Assembly (NCBI GenBank): GCA_011319805.1
Contig: SJRY01000089.1
Coordinates: 1-60,561, forward strand
Length of the DNA stretch: 60,561 bases
Reading direction: 5' to 3'
Origin: Macrocybe gigantea
Taxonomy: Eukaryota; Basidiomycota; Agaricomycetes; Agaricales; Callistosporiaceae
This document shows positions 44,585 to 56,177 of this stretch, piece after piece. The notes beneath the pieces are model-generated. The model made no database searches and was not told the origin of the DNA. It worked only from the letters and a program-made list of their open reading frames with translations. Within the stretch, counting starts at the first letter, position 1; each line of letters starts with the position of its first letter. The position numbers and the translations under genes are program-made.

Positions 44585-45148
44585 ATGCTGACCTCCACTA
44601 CCACCAGCCCGATCCCTACAGATAACGGCTCCATTCTGAAGGACAACGCATCAAACGACGATCAAGGCTGTGAGAACACGACCCCAGAAAGTATGCGATA
44701 CGCTTCTTTGCGACGAAAAAAATACTAATATGAACGATGCGATCAGACGCACCGGCCACAGCGAAAGCGGTCAGAGACCCCGAAGCGACATGGTACACTG
44801 TCATATGTGGTCTCAACATCGGTATTGTCTATGGATTGTCAGTCGATGTCGTTGTTTCCGAGAGGTATTCACTGTTTTTTACATTTTATTTTCTTTTTGT
44901 TTCTAGATCATCAGCACGATTCCTGTGCGCCGGCATTCCCCATGCATTGTTCTTGCGAGGAGGGTCTGAGCGGGTGCAGGCTGAAGCGATATGGAACGCA
45001 TATCAGAGCAGAAATGAAGTTATGACCCTGAACATTATGGGGAATCCGGCCCGTAAGTATTATCAATGTGATTGAAGAGCACATTTAATGACACTTGTCA
45101 TTTACAGGCATACAAATACATGTCTTCCACTATCTCAGCGTGGAATGA
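44585..45148 (+). CDS. Small protein with RNase H1 N-domain-like (viroplasmin-like) fold
   Basis: ATG 44585 (MLTSTTTSPIPTDNG) and four exons; introns at about 44691-44746, 44869-44906 and 45053-45108. After a Ser/Thr-rich lead the protein reads TWYTVICGLNIGIVYG, then RFLCAGIPHALFLRGGSERV and QAEAIWNAY. The pattern W-Y-x-V...G...GI, a short loop, then 'R..s..EA..iW' recalls the hybrid-binding domain at the start of RNase H1 and of viroplasmin-like proteins, which grips RNA-DNA hybrids. No RNase H catalytic domain follows. Many stand-alone versions occur in agarics. It lies between the TET gene and the Helitron. Confidence 0.45.
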
Positions 45149-45455
45149 GATTGACGAATGCAGTTTGAATTACCCCTTAGTCGATAGATTATGCCGTTGT
45201 AACAGTCGACCGTGTCTGCCCAATTCGCCACAGCGCCAGGAGTGTCGAGTGCTCTTGCGAAAAATCGAATAGCTTCAGAAATTATAATATAAAGACAAAT
45301 CAAGAAGAATGACAAAGTGACCGCTGTAGGACAAGCGACATACCCACGTTCGCTATTTGAGTATCGTGATGCAGCGGTGCTAATCTCTAACATAGAATAT
45401 AGCTGTGGCCAATCTTCCGCTGCAATAGTTCAACTGCAGAATGTCGGTTCATTCG

Positions 45456-46436
45456 TCATGGTCTCGCATCATACATCCAGACCGAACCGTCTTTAAGAAA
45501 AATGCGAGATACGAAGTGACTGTCGCCGTAATATATAATGCCTGCCAAACGATACACACAATCAGTGTATGAATCTGCGGTAATAGACAGCACACGATCG
45601 ATGCTGATATTCAATGAGGGATCCCAATCAAAGCACAACAGAGGCGCAGCCTTGTCGATGCGGAATATGCGATAAACAGCATTGCCGCATGCGCTACAAG
45701 AGCGGTTTCTAGGACCGGGAGGCTGGGACGAGAGAGCGTTCAAATAGCTCTGTAGACTGCCTTCATGGTCCCTGAAACGCAAAGACATCCACAATGAGGT
45801 GATTTCATTCGCCGCCCCCAACTGATGCTGGTTGTTGCAAGTCAGCTGGCTGGAAGCTATAGGCTCAGCATCATCGCACTGCAAAATCGGATCAAGGACA
45901 TGATCAATAGCGGCGTACGAACCGAAAATATGACATTCAGGGAAATCGTCGCATAGCTTAGAGCGCAGCTTGTCTCTGGCAAAATTGACGCCCTCAAGGT
46001 TGAAGGCGCTAGTTACCATACCGAGATACGACATATTAATGTCAGAAAATGCGGATGACCAGTGTACAGGATCGGGCACCAAATGGCATGCAAAATGGAA
46101 ACAACAGAATCGTAGGCACAACTGTTAGCCAACCAATGGGGACCAGCAGGACGAACCTGTGCAATCGATCCAGAAGACAACGCCGATGCACCATTACTCG
46201 AATCATCCTTTTTTGTTCGCTTGAGAGGCTGAACATCCTGCACGGGGGAGTATGAGCTTTACGTTTCGTATGCGCAGATACAGGCTGATGGATTTTGGGT
46301 GCTGCTTCAGATTTACTGATTTTGTTTCCAGATCGGACAGGATTGTCCATGAATTCCTGTAAAGATTTCCAGTCGCTATTGACATCGGGCATTTCGTATG
46401 GATTATTCTTGCCCCATTTCAGGGAGTGGTGTAGTC
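45456..46436 (-). CDS. C19-like cysteine peptidase module at the Helitron C-terminus
   Basis: In the same frame as the end of the helicase, after a single in-frame TGA (46437-46435), the sequence continues with LKWGKNNPYEMPDVN, a basic linker, then a ubiquitin-peptidase-like domain. It has the Cys box NSCAYDSVVSILHAIW, a CSACG pair, ISIDRVLSI, and the His box GIIYYGDSHFVSRI followed by GSVWMYD. These are the landmarks of peptidase family C19. Frame changes near 46050 and 46200 are probably indels. OTU or Ulp1 peptidase domains are known in other Helitron proteins; a C19-like one would be unusual. Its target could be host ubiquitin conjugates or the polyprotein itself. Confidence 0.6.
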
Positions 46437-49400
46437 AGGAAGGCACATAAGAAGCGCCTTGGATATTTCTGAAGCGTTCGATGAGCGTATATCGATTATC
46501 TCCATAAACATCTGGAGAGAGCTTACTCTTGTAATGAAGGCGTGTAATCTCATCGAGAAGTTCAAGATCATGGAACTCTTGACGCAGAGCACCTGTAGCA
46601 CCACCGGTTACTTTAGACGGATCAAAACCTTGCAAAATCAGCGTACCTTTGGCTGAAGAGCTACGCGACAAAGCAACATACATAGCTTGGTGTGAGCGGC
46701 TGTTATTTAAATCGACGACGTTGTGGATGCGGGTTTTTCCTTGGGAAGAATAATCGGTCATAGCAAAATTAGGTAAAATGGGAACTTGTTTTCGGGATAA
46801 CGAAAGTACACTTCCATCGGGCAATTCCTCTTTGATAGCCAACGTCACCGGTACGATCGGAACAACATTCGACGGTAGATTTGGTAGCTGAACTGTTTTC
46901 GGCGGAGCCGTCAGTTTAATGAAAAGAGTTTCCAACGTCCTCTGTCCTTTTATACCGGTGGAATCATTCCAACCATACACGGTGCCTTCTTGACCTTTCG
47001 TGATACACAATTCCGTCGCTATGTTCGATCTAATTAGAACGGGCATGCCTATGCATAGTGTCAAACAAGCAGGGCATTGCAATTTGTTCGAAGAAGGATA
47101 TTGGGTCCAAAGAAAACGCTGGACGTCATCAGTCAAAGCCATTCTCTTATTATTAGGTCACTTTTTATTTACGACTGCAAGAGGGGAATCGTCAGGCACA
47201 GAGATAGCGTCATCACTGAAAAATACCTCAAGTTTTTGGCCAGTTTCCGCAGTTTATTTCATCCTTATGGATATTATGCGCCGTTATAATAGAAGATGAT
47301 CGAAACTCTGCGGCGGTTATTGATTGTCTATTGGGATTCGGGCTGGAGACCAAAGTCCTCAAAAACGCAATGTCTGCGGGAGTACAGGATTTATATCTCA
47401 TGTTATTGAGAGCATCCCGCAGCTTGATGTCATATTGGGTGGCGCCAGACTGTCGCATATTTACACGAAGAATAACGACCATTGTAATCTGAAGCCACAA
47501 TGCTTTTCCAAGGGCATTTAACAAAGCATCCAGTTTGACAGGGTTTTTAATCATGCTTTGTGTGTATAGAGACCTGCCTTCACCGCCTATTGCAGGAGGC
47601 AGCTGAGCGAAATCGCCTGCAAATACCATGTTCATACCACCAAAAGGTTCTGAAGCGTTATTCCTTACCAGAGACAAGCGTGCGCCAATTGTGTACATAT
47701 CACGGCAAGAAAGCATGGAAACCTCATCCATGAACACATAATCGATACCAGCAAGTCTGCTTTTAATTCGAGAAACCACCTTGGCTGAAGGATTCTGGCC
47801 GTTAAAGTCGTCAATGCCGAACATGTAATGATAAGTCGAACCGCCAAGCAGCGCAGCTGCAGTTCCGGTAGGCGCAACTATAACGATGCGGTGTGATTCA
47901 TGACGAAGCTCGAAAAATTTGACTACGGCAGTCAATACTCGAGTTTTACCAGTGCCGCCCATACCTCCGAGGTACATACGAAGTTGATCCGAATAAGGCG
48001 AGCTTGCATGGTTGGCGATAACTCTAAACGCACGATCCTGTTCGGAATTTAAAGAAAATTCAGCGGCAATGCGTTCAATCAGCTGAAGGTGAACGGGGCT
48101 ATGCAAACTTTTCTGCAAATGGGCTTTGGTGACCACCTCGACGTGAGGTTCCAACCCGGACGATGCTGTCGCAGTCATACTCGCAGAAGAGATAGAAAGA
48201 AGGGCATCTCGCCTGCGAGCGTCCAGTATTTGTAGACGTGCAGTGTTAACGATACTTTTCCATTCAGAGGATGAGTTGTCACTCACAATATCTTCCACAC
48301 TATGCAAGTGGGATGTCAAAGTAAGATCAGGGCGCTCTTCAAGCCAACCCAAATTGTTCAGGATGTTCCGCATCTCATTGACGCTCTCTATTCGCTTGCG
48401 TGCTTTAGTTGACAATTTATCCTCAGACTCATCAACATAATCAGGAAAGTTAAAGGTCGGATCGCCTTCTTGTGACTGAAGCAAGTTCAACGTGTCTTCA
48501 TCTGCAAGAGCAGAAGGCACACCGCTGTCAACATGGCCTTTTTTTAGTTGGGATCTATAATCGTCTCTTGCATCTAAACACTCATACCGCAACTGGAAAT
48601 TGTCCATAAACTGTAGTTCGCGAGCACTAAAGTCATGACTATGAAAAGCCTCATCCCACGATTGTGTTTTGGATTTGAGCTGCAGACCGTCCCTCCATGG
48701 TTTGAACAAAGTTAGCATCGTCATACAGTAATATTCTCGATCGCCCGTATCCCTGCGTGGAAGGGGGGCCGACGAAATTAGGGACAACCTTATCATTTTC
48801 AGCAATGCAATGAACCCATGAGATGAATACAGAGGATGTGAAGGATGAAAAGGTAATATACCGGAAACATGCAGTAGCTTTTTCGTCGAGGCTGCAGTGT
48901 TAAGGTCCTCATCAGCCGATGAGTTGCGCAATTTAAACCGCTTGGGTAAGGTTTGTCTTTTACATCGCCTGATCCAATCATAACTGCTCATGTTTTCGAG
49001 GATAGGCGGACATTGAACATAGTCAACCACAGGTGACAGGCCCACTACGCGATTTTTCTTTCTAACAATCACTAATTTATGGCGAGTGTTCTTGTCGCTA
49101 ACTTGTGAATCCCATGACAATTTTACGTCGGATACGAATGACTGCCAAAAGCAAACTTTAAACTGATGATCCGTATAATGGTCCGGATTGCCTAGCAGAT
49201 ATAAAGACGCCATCGGAGACCCAATCTCCATTTTCACAGTCAGAGTGTTTATGATCTGAGTTACTAACTTTCTTGCTCGATCTCGCATTTCAGGTGAGGA
49301 TGCATCTACAGGATCAATAGATTCTGCATTTTTTATCAGCGTACTGCGTATAGTGTCGAAAATGGTATACGTTTTAAGAGGAAATTTCGAGATATAGTTG

Positions 49401-52400
49401 GTAACATAGGTGACAACACCTTTCATACCCGTTCCAGATTGCAAACTGGTTACGTCTGTGTTGCATCGAACAAGATAAGTTAAGGCAGGTGTAAACGTGT
49501 TGATCCACGCCTCGTTCTTTTGTAAAGTGATATAACCAGTCAGTTTATCGACAACAGAAACTGGAACGATTGGTCGAGGAAAACGCGCTCGGCAACGGCC
49601 CCATTTATTGTTAAGACAACTGACCCACGACTTCGCCTTGTTTTGAACTCCTTCACGAGTGAGGTTAGTGGAGCACGTATGAATAGCGGTGGCCGCAACA
49701 ATCGCATCGACTGTTGAACGAAAACGTGACCACCAGGACGTATAGGGAACAGCATCCGGACAGGCGCACGATGAAGGATCTGTGTGCGAGCAAGGCATTG
49801 GCGGTTTCTCAGGCAGAGATTGCGAGGGGTCACGATAGGAAGGCATCTGAGATTCAGCGGACATGTGCTCCAAAACCTCCTGCTGTGTCCCGTTAAAAAT
49901 TCGCCACGACAACAACTTTCCAAATATGCAATGATACGCTTGGAGAATTCACCATTGGGGTCCATGATTCTATCACGAATCTCTTGAAATGACAGAGAAT
50001 GGCATATCCAGAGGAGCAAGTGGAGATGTAGGGTAAGTCGACCCTGTTGTTCGACGATGCCGTATATTGCGGACGGTGTGCCATATAGTCCCATTAAATC
50101 AGCATCAATACCGAACACATACTTGAGAGTCGAGCATACCATAAAGTCAAAAAAATGGGCACACGCCACGGGATTACGTGAAATCAGACGAAACCATTCA
50201 TCAGCAGCTCGCAGGTCTGGCGAGAAGGAAATGTCAGTGTCGGCAAAGTACAGGCACAATGGGTGATAATTGTCAGCGGGAGAAAGAGTAACAAACCAGT
50301 TTGGGGAACTTTTGTAAGAGATTAGAGACCAGAGTTCATTGCGTTGCCATTTTTTGATGGTAGTAGAGCCAGGAACATGCGACGCCACCTGATCTAGGTC
50401 CTGAATAACATGAAAGGCCTGTTTCTCTGCATCTGTTATGGGGGAAACATATTCACCTTTTGCCATGCGAGGCCAAATCGTGAAGAACACGTTTATCAAG
50501 GGACAGGAGCCGTGAAGATATGTCAGTGAAGCGGGCTTATCGACGAGGAGAAACCCACCAGTGGTGGCCTTTTTAACTTGAGAATGGCTGAACGCGACCA
50601 TAGGGAATGATGCATCCAATTGAAAACGCTTGTCGTGATACATAAGTAGATGTCGCACATGGGCAGGGACTGACATTGACGTGCAACCAATTCCACCGTA
50701 CCCATAAGGAAATAGCCAGGGAAACATCTGAGGATACAGTGTGGTGTTTCCAAAAGAAGGCTGGGGGACAGAACCGGGTGTAATGGCCAAGACCCTTTGA
50801 TTGCTATTGAAATGTTGCAACGCGATGCCTTTAAGTTCTTCTGTACTCAACGCATCCATGCTGTCAGCGGTAAGACCATGTACGATGAAAGGGCATTCGC
50901 CATCATCAACGCCTTCTTCAGCACTCATGTCATGAACACTTGATGCAACAGGATTCTTGTTAGTTAGCATCTCTTTATAAGTAACAACAACGGGAGGACG
51001 ATCCTCAGGATAGCGGCTTAGATTTTCGTAAGATATTTTCAGGTCCTTGTAATCAGAATGATTAAGCTTAAGCCATTCAAGTGCTCGACCAACGTAGAAA
51101 CGGCGTACCAATAACGGAGTGCACTGATATTCCGAAGCAGTGGCTTAGAAGGGCCTGTATACATGACAGCCAGAACGTCTTGCATATTCTCTAGGGGAGG
51201 CGGCAGAGCAGCGTGTATCTCACAAGTAGGCGATTCGAAAGCAACTACATGAGCCACGAGTTTTTGCAAACCAGAAGACACACGAACGAAACATGCATTA
51301 TGTCGAACACGAGCAACCAACAACCTCTCTACATAATTCAAAGAAGAGAGCTCTTCTGGCACATCACCCAACCACAAGCCGGTGGCCAAACTGTGGGGAG
51401 GAATCTCACCCTTATACAAATAAGCACGGCATTTAGAACAGACCTTACTGCACTTACGGTCGATGACGGGACCGTTGAGTTCACGTTCAGATTCACTAGG
51501 ATGTTTGCGCTCCAGTCTGGTAATGCCAGGTACCTCGAGTACAGTCAACAAGCCCTTAACGGTTTTCAACGGAGACAAATCCTTACAGGGAGTGAGGAGT
51601 CCGCAAACGGTGCAACCTTCTTCCTCGAATACACTGGGATCCAATTTGGAACAAAACTTGCAAATAACATCTGCGACGTGTTCATCAGACATAGGAGGTG
51701 GTGGAAAAAGATGTGATTCTTTCTTAATCTTGTATTTCCTGTGATGATAAATTCGTCGCCAGGACTGGGTTAAAGACTGCCTATCCATTGAAATCCCACA
51801 CTCTTGTACACAGGTCAAGGATAGGTCGATGATGGACGCGTCTTCAACATCTGAGGACAAATCTTGTGTATGCTCATGTTGGGAATTCGAAAGGGCGAGG
51901 GAGTTCTCAAGCTCGATGGTAGAGAGAGAGGCGAGATGTCTGACACAAGCGGTGAGTTCGGATTGAGCGGCTAACGAATTAAAAGACGGATCAATCAACG
52001 TAGTGCACGAGTCATAACTTTGAATGTGTCTGAGAGTTTCAGATATAATACAATCAGCGAGGATGCTTTCACGATCAGCAGGATCAAGTTGACCACTGTC
52101 GTAAGCCACAGATGATGATGCACGTACTTGTTCAACAGAGTTGGCAACGTCAGTTTTTTCTGAAGATGTAAAAGGAGAAGAACGCGAGCATTTCGAGGGG
52201 TCACTAGTAGCAGGATGAGACGGCGTGAGTGCTGGAGAAGAAGTGCATTCTGAAACAAGAAATACAGACGTGAGAGAGCAGTGAATGCAGCTATGGGATT
52301 GAGCAATGGTGATTGCTCTTTCGAATTTGGCGCGACTGCTAATGGTGACGCCGTGTGCACGGGCAACAGGGGTGTACCGCTTGACAGGTATCACAGACAG

Positions 52401-53345
52401 AAGAAAGGATAAAGGCATCTTGGAATGTACATAACCAGCATCAAGGGGGAAAAGAGTGTCTGCGTCATCATCTTTGACTTGATCGACAAACTTGAACGGG
52501 GTTTCGGATACGACATTGGAACCAGACAGTTGATGGCGTATGTATGGTTTTAATGTACGATAAGAGACAGATTTGAAAGGATGTCCTCCACCGACGACAG
52601 GACATAGCAAAGCGGACACTGGCTGAACATGGTTCAACGGTGAATAAAGAAAATGGGTATAAACAAGTATAGCAAAAGCAGAGACGGCACTCAAGACCAA
52701 GGACAATATTAAGAGTTGGATACAAGTACGGATACATGTGCCTGGCAGGCACACAGATTGATAGGCATCGGCATAAGCCATAGATGCAGATGCGCGGATG
52801 TGCGAAGAAAAGTCACTTGCAACGAAGCAGGTAGTCAACAACGAGTGAATCAATAGGAAAAACAAAGGCACACACAAGGACATGAGAAAATCGGTCCTGA
52901 TAGCAAGCTTGGCAGGTAGACAGAGCAAAAAAACGCATATAGAGACCACTCGGAGTAAAGTTTTGGTACGAGAGGCACTGGGCAAGACAAAGATAGGTGA
53001 TGTTTTCAAAGAGAGTAAGTAAATGAAGACGTACAGTGCAATGGGCTCGAAGTCCGAGAGAGACAGACCGACTGGAGCTAGGAAGGAGTTCAAAATAGCT
53101 ACTCCGTAGGAAACACTAACAAGAAGGAGGGATACGCGAGTTAGTAAATTTGATAAAAAAAAAAAAAAAAAAATTACACATAGAGTAAGGCGCGGAAGAG
53201 CATCTGAAAAAGCAACAATCAGTATGGACGATAACAATAGCCTCACCAGAAATAAAGACGTACAAGCGTGGACAGTAAACACGGAATACGTCGGTGAATA
53301 GCAACGCGGAATATCGTACAAGTTCATGGAAGGGGTAGGGCACAA
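46437..53345 (-). CDS. Helitron Rep-helicase (DUF6570, Helitron_like_N, PIF1)
   Basis: The N-terminal 250 or so codons are hydrophobic and T/C-rich, perhaps not translated; a safer start is near 52420 (MPLSFLLSVIP). Then: a small helix-turn region with Cys/His (ARAHGVTISS, SHSCIHC); the DUF6570-type block (VFEEEGCTVCGLLTPC, CSKCRAYLYKGE, LNYVERLLVARVRHN); the HUH Rep part with WFVTLSPADNYHPLCLYF, the HUH motif GRLTLHLHLLLW and the Tyr helix RIIAYLESCCRGEF. The PIF1 helicase has Walker A GGMGGTGKTRVL, Walker B DYVFMDEVSM, FAGDFAQLPP and QAMYVALSRS. It nicks and unwinds DNA for rolling-circle transposition. Frame jumps near 51080, 49890, 47245 and 47150 are one-base indels; the one at 49889-49891 is a missing G. 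Confidence 0.85.
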
Positions 53346-53517
53346 GGCAAAAAAGGATTAGATTACCTTGCATGTTTATGCAAGGTATCTACCTGTACAT
53401 GACAAACAATCTGCCAGAACAAACAAACAGCAGCCAATCAGCGACCAGTTCCTCCCTTCCTGCCTTTCCACTGCCTTTCTCACTTCCAACACCACGTCCG
53501 TGATACAAAATAAATAT
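53346..53517. other. Upstream flank of the Helitron gene
   Basis: Should contain the Helitron promoter and possibly its 5' terminus. No terminal motif was identified. Confidence 0.3.
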
Positions 53518-53790
53518 TTAGAATAGGCTATTGTTGGCCAGTTGTTCTCTGGTGTTTTTGTCGAGTGCCTTTAACCGTTTGTCCTCTGCCAGTAAATTCA
53601 ACTCGTGCGCTGCCTGCAGATTCGTCTCATCAAACGGTCGCAGCAACCGTATGGTATCTGGACTGCGTCCACGCGATGGTGCGACATACAGGTTGAACAA
53701 GGTAAGGCCACCACCGGTAGGTGGTGGAGCAATGTCGATGATGGCCTGTTCCAGTGTTTGTCCTTGCACGCTTGGTTTGGCTGGACAGCA
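53518..53790 (-). pseudogene. Fragment of a second Helitron PIF1 helicase
   Basis: The minus strand reads VQGQTLEQAIIDIAPPP, then LFNLYVAPSRGRSPDTIRLL and AEDKRLKALD, stopping at 53518. This is the end of a PIF1 helicase (motifs V and VI) as in other fungal Helitrons, but it differs from the helicase end at 46.5 kb. Only about 90 codons are present, so it is a remnant of another element. Confidence 0.65.
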
Positions 53791-54947
53791 TGCAAGGTAT
53801 CGCCGGCCGACGCCGGCGCTTTTTCATAATCATAGCTACATAAACCAAAACAAAACAAGGCCCGAAAGAGCGAACAATGACGCAGGGTCTGTTTATATCC
53901 CACGCTCGAAACAATGCAACGTAACTGTGTACAAACAAGCTGGAGTTCCTCCCCGCATATTGCAGATGATTAGAACGAGCCTTTCTAAAGAAAGGACTCG
54001 TAATATGATAATTCAGCATTCGCACGCATCGCAGCTTACAAGGAAGTGAATGTTCCATCCCATGAGCCCTCGTCAAATTCACGCTAAAACTGTGCCCCTC
54101 CTTTTATTCGAAAAGCGTTAGTTTCCTTCCAACCACACCATGCACGCCGATTTTCCCTGATGTTAACTACGTCAAGCACGGCAAAGTGCGTTTCTCATAC
54201 TTGAGGACCTGTCTTGCTTGTGGATTGTGTGCGCTGAACTAGTCCGATCGCATTATCGGAGGACATGTTCAACATCGGAAGATCTCTCATAGCACACAGG
54301 GTTGATAAACATGTGCTTAAACAAGTCCAGACTCCCGACCGATGCGCAAACCCGGAAGCAAACTTTTCTGATGAACGTGAACGTGGGTACACACAATGCT
54401 AAGCGCTGTGATTTGAAATGCCCTGTTTTTGTTCTTTGACCCGTTACGCCAAGTGAGTCGGCACCCTGTTCTCCTCTAGTTGGACGTTTACGAGTACGCC
54501 ATTTGCAACCGAAACACGTCCTGGTTTCGATCGCGTCGTACGTTGATGTGCTCTTCTGAACATCGAAACAAGGAGCCATCGCTTGCAAGCGGCATAATAT
54601 GAACGAATTCTGTTCCGGTCGATCCGCGACGATCCCGTTTGGTTTGCATGGATGAACAAAGATAAGGTTACCTCCGAGATCGCAGCGCAGAACCGGCTGA
54701 GCATCTTTGAACTACGGTACAGGCAGCTATATAGACGTAGCTCATCAGCCTCCTGTTCAAGGCCCCCCACGGCATTGATCGGTATGTTCATTGTGAGATG
54801 TGGAAGATGGGCGCTCTTGACGGGCTGTGCATCTGATATTAGCCCAATTTCCTTTACGCTCAGATGAAACATATCTGAATGGGGCTAAACAAACTGAGGC
54901 GTTCCTCTTCCGTAGCGGACAAGCATGGACCGTCGATCGGCTCGCGA
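53791..54947. other. Non-coding stretch right of the Helitron region
   Basis: Several 60-150-codon frames on both strands overlap each other (for example - 54872-54444). None shows family features or intron structure. No RNA gene was seen. Confidence 0.4.
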
Positions 54948-54995
54948 TATAAAAGAAGTGCATTCGCTATATCGTTCTCCTCAGAGCTGGCCTCT
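54948..54995 (+). promoter_or_regulatory. TATA box and conserved leader motif of secreted gene 2
   Basis: TATAAAA at 54948-54954, 78 bp before the ATG, and TCCTCAGAGCTGG then CCTCT at 54978-54995. This matches the element in front of the paralog at 11497. Confidence 0.6.
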
Positions 54996-55025
54996 CCCTC
55001 CAATTCTTCATCGCCTTCAAACAAA

Positions 55026-55884
55026 ATGAAATTCGCCTCCGTCTTCACCGTGCTCGCCGCTTCCATCTCCTTTGTTTCTGTGCTGGCAGGGCCGGCGTAC
55101 CCGCTTGTTGCCCGCTCACCTGCACCACTTCCATCACATCTGGGACATACAACCTTGTTCTACCGCGCTGTTTATGGTCCCGAGTTGCAGGTCATCGCAT
55201 CAAGATATCCTGAAACTGGACATCCGACCGGTCACAAGCAGGATGCTGGCGATTTTGCATCCCACGGCGGATTATATGTCTTCGCTGTAACGCGTTCATT
55301 TACTCACTATATAATATGTCGCTGACATTGCCAACTCAAGGATATCGATATGGCGAAGGCCTGGGGTAGCTCCCGAGCCAAAATTCTACCACAGAAGTAC
55401 TGGTATCTCGTCACATTTCAGTATATGCCCAACTCGCACGTATCAAAGAAGACGTGAGTCGCGAAGTTCGGTTCTTGTGATGCGCCTTCCTGATGCAATC
55501 TACAGTTTTCCGAGCGGCGATCAGACTTGGAAGGCGGTAAGTCCATCTGATCCAAGCAACAATTCCTGTGATAAGCAACTGCAACCCCTTTAGTTTGTGA
55601 ATAAGTGTTATGATGGCAAGGGCGAACATTTCGACATTGTTGAAGGTCCGATCTCCGTAGGGAGTGAGTCAGATGTTATTCCATTTTCAGCATTTCCTCA
55701 ATAGCGATTATTCGCAGGCGGGCCGGCACAGCGGCCCTATGTCGACCCAGAGGGAAAGATGGTCTGGCAGGGGGCATTCATCGGCAAAAGCGGTCTCGGA
55801 ACCCTGACGGTCAAGAGCGTTCAGAAGTTTGACGAGCATGCTGGAGACAGCAGAAGGTGCTGCACAGGTTGCAATATCATGTAG
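55026..55884 (+). CDS. Small secreted protein, family member 2
   Basis: ATG 55026 starts a signal peptide (MKFASVFTVLAASISFVS, cleavage near LAGPA). The mature part follows family member 1 exon by exon: LFYRAVYGPELQVI, FASHGGLYVF, IDMAKAWGSS, KYWYLVTFQY, VNKCYDG, IVEGPISVG, GKMVWQGAFI, VQKFDEHAGD and CCTGCN. Six exons have short introns at matching places. The sequence is open throughout. The FYR and GLYVF...A.AWG landmarks could be the core of an ADP-ribosyltransferase-like fold, but this is a guess. Separated from its paralog by about 43 kb of island DNA, it may mark an old duplication or the border of the inserted region. Confidence 0.78.
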
Positions 55885-56177
55885 ACATGCAGAAATGTGC
55901 ACTCGGCATACAGCAGTAATGCTAGACTCTAACGACTTATCGGAACCCTGGCCGGGCAAACGGGCACTTGAGACAAACATCCGCGTGGTTAAATCACTAC
56001 GGGCGCAGACACAGACTGGACGGGTACTTCAAAGAGTCTCTAACGGTGTTTGAATAATTATAGTGCAGATTCTGAAGTACATATATACCTGTATTGCATA
56101 TACAAGATTATTTCAGGCATCAGTTGAGAAAACATACCAAGGAAAGCCAACGACATGATAATCGTAACATCCGTACA
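55885..56177. other. Convergent 3' intergenic region
   Basis: Short AT-rich spacer; no gene seen. Confidence 0.5.

Larger units (their letters stand above)
45456..53345 (-). mobile_element. Autonomous-type Helitron coding region (ends not found)
   Basis: Almost 8 kb of one long minus-strand Rep-helicase gene. The terminal TC at the 5' side and hairpin-CTRR at the 3' side could not be fixed by eye, so the limits given are those of the coding part only. Confidence 0.75.

Noticed and set aside
51213..51716. 167-codon plus-strand ORF opposite the Helitron DUF6570 region
   Set aside because: It lies antisense to a well-supported domain and has no features of its own.
52500..53345. Separate multi-pass transporter gene
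   Set aside because: The hydrophobic frame is continuous with the Helitron protein and T/C-rich; no transporter motif is visible.
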